From Bacteroidia bacterium (GTDB lineage Bacteria; Bacteroidota; Bacteroidia; Bacteroidales; Azobacteroidaceae), in NCBI GenBank assembly GCA_025999115.1, contig BNWW01000062.1, forward strand, positions 1 through 10,139: 10,139 nt of DNA, read 5' to 3'. Position numbers and translations under genes: made by a program. The notes beneath the pieces are model-generated. The model ran no database searches, was not told the origin of the DNA, and saw nothing but the letters and a program-made list of their open reading frames with translations. How positions within the stretch are numbered: position 1 is the stretch's first letter; every line of letters starts with the position of its first letter. Below are positions 1 through 6,665 of the stretch, in pieces.

Positions 1-1115
1 ATTCCATGTATTTTTCCACCTATATTTTGGGAAAAGGAACGCCTGCTATAGGCGACAAAAATTCTGTTGTTGATGGACAAACACCGGCACAGGGTGCTTC
101 CATGCTTACATATTCCGATGAAAATGGGAAATGGGAAACAACCGAACAGTATAATGTGGCTTTGGATTGGGCAATGTTGCGTAACCGGCTAACCGGTACG
201 ATCGACTTGTTCCGTCGCGATACAAAGAAAATGTTCCTTACAATTGATGCGCCTGCTTATGCAGGAAATCGTTTTCCGGCAAGGGTAAATGTGGGAACTG
301 TACGTAATGACGGATTGGAACTTACATTGAATTATCTGAATACGGTCGGAAAAGTCGATTTTTCTGTGGGTGGAAATGTCAGTTTTATTAAAAATGAATT
401 GGTCGGCTTAAATGGAGGCGAACCTGTTTTCGACTATACCAATCATACGATTAGCGATAAGGGATTGGCGCTTTTTACCTTTTTCGGGTATGAATATCTT
501 GGATTGTATCAAACACAGGATGAAATCGACAAATATTTATACGATACTGCTTCGGGAACATATCAAGTGGGTGATGCAAAATACAAAGATGAGAATGGCG
601 ACGGAAAAATAAACGATGAAGACCGTATGCCATTGGGAAATCCGTTTCCATGGCTTTCATACGGCTTAAATGCAAATGTAGCGTATGCAGGGTTTGATTT
701 ACAATGCTTGTTGCAAGGTGTTTATGGAAATAAAATTTACAATGCCTTGCGTGAAAAACTGGAAGGACCGGGTAATGAAACCATTATGAGTACTGATATG
801 CGTAATTGTTGGACATCATCCAACCCTGACGGTGTCATACCGAATCCGAGAAATTCAGTCAATTTCTTCGCTTCGAGCCGGTTTATAGAAAATGGCGCAT
901 ATCTCCGCTTGAAGAATCTACAACTGGGCTATACGCTGCCCAAAGCACTTACAAAAAAGGTAAGCATCGACCGTATGCGTTTGTATGCATCGGTAAGCAA
1001 CCTTTTTACACTGACAAAATACAAAGGTTATGATCCCGAAGTTGGCAGCGGCACTGATTTTGGTAATTATCCACAGGCGCGTACATTTATGTTCGGCGTT
1101 AATCTTGATTTTTAA
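1..1115 (+). CDS. susC: SusC-like TonB-dependent outer-membrane transporter, C-terminal part (5' end outside window)
   Basis: This is the C-terminal 370 residues of a SusC/RagA-type TonB-dependent porin, which imports oligosaccharides across the outer membrane together with its SusD lid. The frame is already open at base 3 (a TCC codon precedes the ATG at 6), so that ATG is internal and not a start. Full-length family members run to roughly 1000 residues; the carboxypeptidase-like domain, TonB box and plug must lie upstream. Visible hallmarks are the barrel-strand pattern WETTEQYNVALDW, an N-x-G-x-V-x-N-x-G-L-E-L segment (VNVGTVRNDGLELTL), a calcium-loop-like DENGDGKINDEDR around bases 588-626, the motif LRLKNLQLGYTLPK, the stretch RLYASVSNLFTLTKYKGYDPE, and a C-terminal aromatic beta-signal ending in NLDF. 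susD follows after 18 bp, as expected for a susCD pair. Substrate cannot be read from this gene alone; a beta-glucan is inferred from the downstream enzymes. Confidence 0.95.
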   Translation, partial: SMYFSTYILGKGTPAIGDKNSVVDGQTPAQGASMLTYSDENGKWETTEQYNVALDWAMLRNRLTGTIDLFRRDTKKMFLTIDAPAYAGNRFPARVNVGTVRNDGLELTLNYLNTVGKVDFSVGGNVSFIKNELVGLNGGEPVFDYTNHTISDKGLALFTFFGYEYLGLYQTQDEIDKYLYDTASGTYQVGDAKYKDENGDGKINDEDRMPLGNPFPWLSYGLNANVAYAGFDLQCLLQGVYGNKIYNALREKLEGPGNETIMSTDMRNCWTSSNPDGVIPNPRNSVNFFASSRFIENGAYLRLKNLQLGYTLPKALTKKVSIDRMRLYASVSNLFTLTKYKGYDPEVGSGTDFGNYPQARTFMFGVNLDF

Positions 1116-1133
1116 TTGTAAAAAATAATTTTT

Positions 1134-2849
1134 ATGAAAAACAGAATATTAAATATAAGAAATTTTGCAATTCTACCAGTTTTGACTCTAATGATCAGTT
1201 CGTGCAATGACTGGCTTGCCGAACCGCAGCCTGCAAAACCCGGACTTGCCGATTACTTTATTGCAGGTGGCGGCGCAGCGGCTATCCAAGCAGTTAATGC
1301 GGCTTATGTGCCTTTGCAATGGGAATATGGCTCCACCTTTTGCCCGGAATGGTGGATAGGCGATGTGGCTTCCGACGATGCACTCAAAGGCGGACAAAAC
1401 GTGAGCGATATGGCCGCCGCTTACGAATTTGACAATTTCAAAATTGCAGAGAATAACGCCATTTTGTTAGATTGGTATCAATTAAACTTTTACGGAATTG
1501 CACGCTGCAATCTTGATTTGGAAGAAATTCCAACGGTGGCAGCCGATTCTTTGATGAACGAAAATGTAAGGAACCGTTTAATGGGCGAAGTATATTTTTT
1601 ACGCGCGCTCTACTATTTCCGCCTTGTAAAAGTATTTGGAGAAGTTCCGCTTATCACTCATACCATTAAATCGTCGGCCGATTGGAAACAGTCAAAAGAA
1701 AGTGTGGACAATATTTACAAACAGATTTTTACCGATCTGGAAAAAGCGAACCGTACTTTGTGGACAGTAGACAAATTGCCTGCATCCGATGTCGGGCGAG
1801 CCACGAAAGGCGCCGCACAAGCCATGTTGCTGAAAACGCATTTGTATTATGCTCAATGGGACAATTCGCATTATGCTATTGCCAAAGAATGGGGCGATTC
1901 CATAATATCGAGCAATAAATATGCTTTGGAGCCACGCTATGCCGATAATTTCAGTATTTTTAATGAAAACGGCGTGGAATCGGTTTTTGAAGTGCAGTAT
2001 TCCGAAGAATCAAGTAGCGACTGGGGGGGTGATTTCAACCCGCATTTTGGCAGTACCCGAGGTTCTTTCACAACCGTCCTTACACGATCGCGTTCGGGAA
2101 TTACACCGCTAAAACCCGACATGAGTGGAGTAAGCGAAGGCTGGGGTTTCAACAAACCAACGCACGATTTATTCAGTGAATTTGAAACCGGCGATATTCG
2201 CCGCGAAGTGTCGATACTCAACGTTCCCGATTCGTTGATGACTAATCCCAACGAGGAAATCTATTTTGGCAATAGTTACCTTTCGCGTAAGTATACACTG
2301 ACAGGCGAGAATATAGTAAAAGAAACCTATATAGCCGAAATAACCGAGAGTGGCGATACCATTAGAAAAGAAAGGGATAATTGGTGTGCATTGTGGGATA
2401 GCCATGTTAGCCGCTCACCGATAAATATTAAACTGATTCGCTATGCCGATGTATTGCTTTTATATGCTGAGGCGTGCAACGAAAGCGGCGATTTTTCAAC
2501 AGCAAAAAATATTCTCAACGAATTGCGCACTATACGCCGCGCCGAGACTGCCGATCCTGCCACTCAATTGCCTGGGTTTCCGTATGGCGCTTATTCCAAC
2601 GATGCAAATGGTTTACGGCAAGCGATTCGCCACGAACGCCGCGTTGAATTGGCAATGGAAAGCCATCGCTTCTTCGATCTCGTGCGCTGGGGCATTGCCG
2701 CCGAAACAATGAACGCTTATCGCCAACGGGAAACCCCGGAAATACAGACAGTGATGAACGAATTTATTGCCGGTAAAAACGAATATTTCCCGCTTCCGCA
2801 AAAAGAAATTGATTTAAGTGGATTTGGGCAAAACGATAAATGGAAATAA
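1134..2849 (+). CDS. susD: SusD/RagB-family glycan-binding outer-membrane lipoprotein
   Basis: A 571-residue SusD-like lipoprotein, the extracellular lid that binds glycan over the SusC transporter. The signal peptide ends in a lipobox LMISSC with the lipidated cysteine at residue 24, followed by NDWLAEPQP, a usual SusD N-terminus. The helical TPR-like region includes GEVYFLRALYYFRLVKVFGEVPL. The C-terminal RagB/SusD signature is clear: IRYADVLLLYAEACNESG (about 435-452), then HERRVELAMESHRFFDLVRWG (about 500-520), and a terminal YFPLPQKEIDLSG-x-x-QND segment. Length is normal for the family. The ATG at 1134 gives a complete signal peptide and sits 18 bp after the susC stop in an A/T-only-like leader without Shine-Dalgarno, typical of Bacteroidota. 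A run of seven G (2023-2029) encodes W297-G298-G299; the frame is intact. Ligand is inferred as beta-glucan from the GH128, GH16 and GH3 neighbours. Confidence 0.96.
   Translation: MKNRILNIRNFAILPVLTLMISSCNDWLAEPQPAKPGLADYFIAGGGAAAIQAVNAAYVPLQWEYGSTFCPEWWIGDVASDDALKGGQNVSDMAAAYEFDNFKIAENNAILLDWYQLNFYGIARCNLDLEEIPTVAADSLMNENVRNRLMGEVYFLRALYYFRLVKVFGEVPLITHTIKSSADWKQSKESVDNIYKQIFTDLEKANRTLWTVDKLPASDVGRATKGAAQAMLLKTHLYYAQWDNSHYAIAKEWGDSIISSNKYALEPRYADNFSIFNENGVESVFEVQYSEESSSDWGGDFNPHFGSTRGSFTTVLTRSRSGITPLKPDMSGVSEGWGFNKPTHDLFSEFETGDIRREVSILNVPDSLMTNPNEEIYFGNSYLSRKYTLTGENIVKETYIAEITESGDTIRKERDNWCALWDSHVSRSPINIKLIRYADVLLLYAEACNESGDFSTAKNILNELRTIRRAETADPATQLPGFPYGAYSNDANGLRQAIRHERRVELAMESHRFFDLVRWGIAAETMNAYRQRETPEIQTVMNEFIAGKNEYFPLPQKEIDLSGFGQNDKWK
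2023..2029 (+). repeat. Seven-G homopolymer inside susD
   Basis: Seven consecutive G residues lie within the susD codons for W297, G298 and G299. The reading frame continues normally to the C-terminal signature. Such a tract could slip during replication, but a glycine-glycine after tryptophan also explains it. Confidence 0.9.
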
Positions 2850-2893
2850 TATTCAATAATTATTATATTGTTTAATTTTTAATTTAAAATTTC

Positions 2894-3709
2894 ATGAAAA
2901 AGAAAAATTTTTTATGGTTATTTGCTCTTTTGAGCTTGATGGTTGCAGTTCCCATGTCGTTTACTTCTTGCGACAAAGATCCCGAAGTAATTAATCCGAA
3001 TGATGATGATGACGGTGGTGGCGATGATGGTGATAACAATGAACCGGTTGAGTCCAACTTGCCCGACAGTATTAAGAACGGCAGCAATTTTTATGTACTA
3101 TTTATGGATGCGGAAAGTGAAACAACGTTGAACGGCAAAATAAAGGTTGCAACAATGTTGCGCAACTACGATGTTTGGAACGCCGGCGAAACATTAGCCG
3201 GAGTAGAACGCACCGGTGTAAATTCGTGGGGCGTACCGGCAGCTTGGGTAGCATTTGATGTATTGGCGCCCGATGGATGGAACGGCGGAGCTATTATCGC
3301 TACTTTGGAAGAATTTGAAACCATACCCGATTTGTCTCCCATTTTCGACGGCGATTATTATTTTCATGTAGCAACTAAAAGTCCCAACAACCAGCCTAAC
3401 GCAGGAACAATGCTTATCTTTTACAGTGAAGGGCAGGAAATCAAGTATTTCTTTGGGCCGTTGGTAAACAAACCCGCCGATTGTCCCAATTATGGTGGAA
3501 ATTATGCGCATGATGGCGAATGGCACCATTTTGAGATCCCTGTTGCAGAATTGGCAAGTAAAGGCTATTTGTGGACAACAGCGCTCAACATGGCCGGAAA
3601 TCCATCCGGACGCCGTTATTTGCTCGGCTTTATGAGCTTTCCCGGCAATGTTCCCGGACAGGAAATCAATCTTGATGCGATTTTCTTTTATAAAAAACCG
3701 GCGAAATAA
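2894..3709 (+). CDS. Surface lipoprotein of unknown family, candidate surface glycan-binding protein (SGBP)
   Basis: A 271-residue lipoprotein with signal peptide MKKKNFLWLFALLSLMVAV and lipobox MSFTSC, lipidated at C26. The next residues, DKDPE, are acidic and resemble a Bacteroidota lipoprotein surface-export signal. A low-complexity Asp/Gly/Asn linker (about 36-50) then holds the rest away from the membrane. The remainder (about 55-271) looks like one beta-sandwich domain rich in aromatics: VWNAGETLAGV, AAWVAFDVLAPDGWNGG, GDYYFHVATKSPN, a DGEWHHFEIPVAEL strand motif and a final GQEINLDAIFFYKK. The HHFEIPVAEL pattern resembles galactose-binding-like carbohydrate modules, but I cannot name a family and see no catalytic motif. 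Position directly after susD is where SusE/SusF or SGBP-B proteins sit, so binding of the target glucan is the likely role (inference). The 44-bp leader upstream is almost pure A/T (3 of 44 bases are G or C) and contains the palindrome AATAATTATT at 2855-2864. Confidence 0.9.
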   Translation: MKKKNFLWLFALLSLMVAVPMSFTSCDKDPEVINPNDDDDGGGDDGDNNEPVESNLPDSIKNGSNFYVLFMDAESETTLNGKIKVATMLRNYDVWNAGETLAGVERTGVNSWGVPAAWVAFDVLAPDGWNGGAIIATLEEFETIPDLSPIFDGDYYFHVATKSPNNQPNAGTMLIFYSEGQEIKYFFGPLVNKPADCPNYGGNYAHDGEWHHFEIPVAELASKGYLWTTALNMAGNPSGRRYLLGFMSFPGNVPGQEINLDAIFFYKKPAK

Positions 3710-3736
3710 ACCGGTATTCCCGTGAGTAATGACGGG
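3697..3736 (+). repeat. Two short inverted repeats at the 3' end of the lipoprotein gene
   Basis: ACCGG (3697-3701) pairs with CCGGT (3711-3715) across a 9-base loop that holds the stop codon. CCCGT (3719-3723) pairs with ACGGG (3732-3736) across an 8-base loop. Neither stem is followed directly by a T-run, so a classical intrinsic terminator is not supported. They could be an mRNA processing or stabilising structure between the transport genes and the enzyme genes, or simply part of the GC-rich insert described for 3710-3818. Confidence 0.35.
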
Positions 3737-3818
3737 GCGGGCTATCGTCCTTGTTGCAATAAGTCGGCCCTGTCTTTCTCTGTTCTCAATTGATTTTTTT
3801 ACTTTTTGAATAGTTACA
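3710..3818 (+). other. 109-bp intergenic region with a GC-rich first half
   Basis: This is the longest non-coding stretch in the window. Bases 3711-3770 have 35 G/C of 60, while 3771-3818 have 12 of 48; the other three intergenic gaps are nearly all A/T. The GC-rich half contains the short hairpins listed separately and a GGGC (3739-3742) that can pair with GCCC (3767-3770). The A/T-rich half carries the palindrome TCAATTGA (3786-3793) followed by seven T (3794-3800). TACTTTTTG at 3800-3808 is one base longer than the Bacteroides -7 consensus TAnnTTTG and has no good TTTG -33 partner, so an internal promoter for the enzyme genes is possible but weak. No convincing small gene is seen. Confidence 0.5.
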
Positions 3819-5126
3819 ATGAATAAAATATTATATGCTTTTATCGCAAGTTTAGTCTTGTTAGTATCTTGTACACCCGACGATTCGGATGTGATGTATG
3901 CTGATTCGGATAAATATACAAGCAAACAAATGCGTAGCCCAAAGCGCGGTGTTTGTTTTAACAATCTTTACGAAGCTGATTTTACCGTGATGAATGCCGG
4001 TATTAGTTGGACTTATAATTGGGCGGCAGCAGGGTATAATGCGACATTGGCCGATGTAGCGGCAAAAACAAAAATAGAATATTTTCCAATGATTTGGAAC
4101 GGCGGCGGAGAAGCCCAAATTCGCAAATACAAACAAGAACACCCCGAATGTATGTATATTCTTGCTTTTAACGAACCGAACCTTACCGACCAAGCCAATA
4201 TGACTCCCGCGCAGGCAGCCGCTAAATGGGCGCCGGTAAAAACGCTGGCACAGGAACTGAATATGAAAATAGTCGCTCCGGCAATGAATTACGGCACATT
4301 GGCGGAATACGGCGACCCAATTAAATGGTTAGATGAATTTTTTGCACAACCGGGCGTTTCGATCGACGATGTGGACGCGCTGGCTTTGCATTGCTATATG
4401 AATGTTCCGTCGGCACTGAAAAGCTATGTCGAACGATTCCGTAAATACAATAAACCGGTTTGGATGACTGAATTTTGCGCATGGGAAGGCGAGGTTTCCG
4501 TTGATAAACAACGCGAATACATGTGCGATGTACTGAATTATTTTGAAAGCGACCCCTTTATCGAACGTTATTCGTGGTTCAAATACGATGGTTCAACGAC
4601 CGCTAATCCACGTTATGGCTTGCGCCCTGCGGGCAACTACAAAGGCGAATTATCCGAATTGGGGAAAATATATGTTTACTTGTCTTCTTTGGATAAAGAA
4701 TTGCATTACACTCACAATCAAGTAATTCCGGGCGAACATTATAGTAATTGCAATGCAAGCGAAGCCGTGGAAACCAGTAAATTTACGTCCGGCCCGCAAT
4801 TGAAAGTTTCTTCCGATGTAACCGGTATTTTGGAAGTAACTAATTTCGGCTTGCCTAAATGGGCGGAATACAAAATCGCTCCGGTTGTCAAAGGCGATTA
4901 TCATTTGATTATCCGGTATGCTTCAAGCGGTGATTCTAAAATAAAAATTTCGATAAACGATCAGGAAATCAGGGAATTAGATTTGCCGAAAACAGGCAGT
5001 TATACCAATTGGGAAACAATCACAACCCCTGTTGTCCCTTTGAAAGCCGGAAAACAGACAATACGAATTACACCAAGTAAAGGAATGATCAGTTTAAATT
5101 GGTGGAGGTATAAAAGAGAAAGATAA
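3819..5126 (+). CDS. GH128 endo-beta-1,3-glucanase lipoprotein with C-terminal CBM6-like domain
   Basis: A 435-residue lipoprotein glycosidase. The signal peptide ends in lipobox LLVSC (C18), followed by TPDDSD, an acidic stretch that suits export to the cell surface. Residues about 42-295 match the GH128 TIM-barrel family (Pfam Glyco_hydro_cc), known for endo-beta-1,3-glucanases. FNEPN supplies the expected acid/base Glu119, and VWMTEFCAWEG supplies the nucleophile Glu218. RGVCFNN, ISWTYNW, YFPMIWNGG, ALHCYMN and RYSWFKYDG are the other barrel-strand landmarks. Residues about 303-433 form a CBM6-like beta-sandwich: GEHYSNC at its start, WAEYKIAPVVKGDYHLIIRYAS, the LPKTGSYTNWETI segment, and a terminal GMISLNWWRYKRE. 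Such modules often bind beta-glucan chains or chain ends. The ATG at 3819 gives a clean lipoprotein signal. GH16 starts 3 bp after the stop. The substrate (curdlan/laminarin type) is inferred from the family and neighbours; the GH128 subgroup and exact cleavage mode cannot be told by eye. Confidence 0.92.
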   Translation: MNKILYAFIASLVLLVSCTPDDSDVMYADSDKYTSKQMRSPKRGVCFNNLYEADFTVMNAGISWTYNWAAAGYNATLADVAAKTKIEYFPMIWNGGGEAQIRKYKQEHPECMYILAFNEPNLTDQANMTPAQAAAKWAPVKTLAQELNMKIVAPAMNYGTLAEYGDPIKWLDEFFAQPGVSIDDVDALALHCYMNVPSALKSYVERFRKYNKPVWMTEFCAWEGEVSVDKQREYMCDVLNYFESDPFIERYSWFKYDGSTTANPRYGLRPAGNYKGELSELGKIYVYLSSLDKELHYTHNQVIPGEHYSNCNASEAVETSKFTSGPQLKVSSDVTGILEVTNFGLPKWAEYKIAPVVKGDYHLIIRYASSGDSKIKISINDQEIRELDLPKTGSYTNWETITTPVVPLKAGKQTIRITPSKGMISLNWWRYKRER

Positions 5127-5129
5127 AAT

Positions 5130-6662
5130 ATGAAAAAAATTATCACAAATATATTGCTCTTGGCCGCCCTTTCCGTATCAGCCCAATCCGAAGTTTTGTT
5201 AGATGATTTCGAATCCGGAAACAAAGGCTGGGCGGATGTAAATCCCGGTTGGGTCGAATTGTCCATCGTCGATAATCCCCGAATCAACGCCCTGAATCAG
5301 AGTGCGAAAGTGATGCGAGTGGTGCGTAAGCCGTATGTCGATTCATGGGCTGGTATTATCTTGCGCGATCAACAAGAACTTGTTTTCGGCGCTTTGCCCG
5401 GACAATATCGTTACGCCCGCGTGAAAATACTAAAAACTTCTTCTGCCGATGTAACGCTTAAACTCGAAAAAACCGGCGATGCCGGTTCGTTTTCTAATAC
5501 ACAATCTTACACAGGAGCCGGCGAATGGCAGGAACTCATTTTCGATTTGGGCGGTGCGGCCGGAAAATCCTATGACGACTTTTTTATTATGCCCGACCGT
5601 ACCGAAAATTTACAACAGGAACTGATCGTTTATATCGACGACATCGTTTTTCAAACCGATCCTGAAGCGGTAGAACCGGGCGATCCCGAACTTCCGGGCG
5701 AATTTCACCTGCTTTGGCAGGACGAATTTGACGGCGATACCTACGATCACACCATCTGGAGTCCGCAAATCGCAGGCGATGGTTTCGGTAATCACGAATT
5801 ACAATATTACACCGGCAATACCAACAATATTTTTACTCGCGACGGAAATTTAGTATTAAAAGCGATAAAGGAAAATTACAACGGTCACGCCTACACTTCC
5901 GGGAAATTATGGACACAAAATTTTAAAAACTTTACTTACGGCCGTGTGGAAGCCCGTTTCAAACTACCGAAAGGTCGCGGAACGTGGCCGGCTATCTGGA
6001 TGATGCCCAAACAAAATGTGTACGGCGGTTGGCCGAACAGCGGCGAAATCGACATCATGGAATTTGTCGGTTACGATGCGAATACGATTTACGGAACGGT
6101 ACATCGCGAAGCCGGTTCGGGTAGTAACGGCGCCGGAAACAATATCAGCTTTGACGGAAACGCCAACGATTATCAAATCATTCGCATCGACTGGGAACCG
6201 GGTTATATCAAATGGTATCTCGACGACCAATTGTTTTATACTTACACCAACGGTTATGCCGGAAGTGCGCAATGGCCTTTCAATCAAGATTTTTACGTGA
6301 TATTGAATTTTGCCGTCGGCGGCGATTGGGGCGGTGCACAAGGGGTGGACGGAACGATTTGGCCGCAGGAATTTCTCATCGATTACGTACGCGTGTATCA
6401 AAAAACGGATGTAACGCCGATTGTGAATATTTCCGGCGAACTGTTTTCTGTGCTTTCCCGTTCCAAAAACGAATGGGAAGTGTGTTCGCAGTCATCAAAG
6501 CCAATCGTTGTAGATGTTTATTCCTTGTCGGGACAAAAACAATTGTCGCAAAAACTGTGTGAGGGAACGCATACTATGAATGTATCGTCCTTACCGCAAG
6601 GCGTTTACATTATCACGGTTTACAATGGAGAAAAATCTTTTGTTCGGAAAATTATTAAATAA
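5130..6662 (+). CDS. GH16 beta-glucanase (laminarinase-type) with N-terminal beta-sandwich and T9SS sorting domain
   Basis: A 510-residue secreted glucanase. A type I signal peptide (MKKIITNILLLAALSVSAQ) is probably cleaved near residue 18. Residues about 22-178 form a galactose-binding-like beta-sandwich (LLDDFESGNKGWADV at the start, LIVYIDDIVFQ at the end), a probable carbohydrate-binding module. A Pro/Glu/Gly linker (about 179-191) leads to the GH16 jelly-roll domain (about 192-424): LLWQDEFDGD, NHELQYYT, YGRVEARFKLP, GTWPAIWMMP, and the catalytic motif GEIDIMEFVG with nucleophile Glu306, Asp308 and acid/base Glu311. YGTVH, WYLDDQLFYTY, and LIDYVRVYQ closing the domain agree with the laminarinase/lichenase branch (GH16_3-like), active on beta-1,3 or mixed beta-1,3/1,4-glucan. 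Residues about 432-510 (VDVYSLSGQK, SLPQGVYIITV, KSFVRKIIK) are a T9SS type A sorting domain, which implies export through the outer membrane. Spacing is 3 bp to each neighbour, so GH128, GH16 and GH3 are surely co-transcribed. Confidence 0.95.
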   Translation: MKKIITNILLLAALSVSAQSEVLLDDFESGNKGWADVNPGWVELSIVDNPRINALNQSAKVMRVVRKPYVDSWAGIILRDQQELVFGALPGQYRYARVKILKTSSADVTLKLEKTGDAGSFSNTQSYTGAGEWQELIFDLGGAAGKSYDDFFIMPDRTENLQQELIVYIDDIVFQTDPEAVEPGDPELPGEFHLLWQDEFDGDTYDHTIWSPQIAGDGFGNHELQYYTGNTNNIFTRDGNLVLKAIKENYNGHAYTSGKLWTQNFKNFTYGRVEARFKLPKGRGTWPAIWMMPKQNVYGGWPNSGEIDIMEFVGYDANTIYGTVHREAGSGSNGAGNNISFDGNANDYQIIRIDWEPGYIKWYLDDQLFYTYTNGYAGSAQWPFNQDFYVILNFAVGGDWGGAQGVDGTIWPQEFLIDYVRVYQKTDVTPIVNISGELFSVLSRSKNEWEVCSQSSKPIVVDVYSLSGQKQLSQKLCEGTHTMNVSSLPQGVYIITVYNGEKSFVRKIIK

Positions 6663-6665
6663 AAC

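Noticed and set aside
6..8. ATG at the left edge as a start codon for a 369-residue protein
   Set aside because: The frame is open upstream to the window edge and the product is the C-terminal barrel part of SusC without plug or signal peptide, so the ATG is an internal methionine.
2850..2893. A/T-rich palindromes before the lipoprotein gene as an operator
   Set aside because: In a stretch with 3 G/C of 44 bases, palindromes such as AATAATTATT arise easily by chance; no longer symmetrical structure is present.
3719..3742. Intrinsic terminator between the lipoprotein and GH128 genes
   Set aside because: The CCCGT/ACGGG stem is only five base pairs and is followed by GCGGGCTATC rather than a T-run.
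3800..3808. TACTTTTTG as a Bacteroidota -7 promoter element before GH128
   Set aside because: It is one base longer than TAnnTTTG and no TTTG lies at the proper -33 distance; kept only as a weak possibility.
3194..3964. 256-codon antisense open frame spanning the end of the lipoprotein gene, the intergenic region and the start of GH128
   Set aside because: It opposes two well-supported genes, has no recognisable domain or signal peptide, and has an odd Cys/Ile/Arg-rich composition typical of a reverse-frame shadow. Its length is notable only because it crosses the spacer without a stop.
5104..5108. GGAGG as ribosome binding site for the GH16 gene
   Set aside because: It is about 21 bases before the ATG, inside the Trp-Trp-Arg codons of GH128, too far away; Bacteroidota also rarely use Shine-Dalgarno pairing.
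5964..6401. 145-codon antisense open frame inside the GH16 catalytic domain
   Set aside because: It lies wholly opposite conserved GH16 motifs and has no domain or start context; it is a reading-frame shadow.
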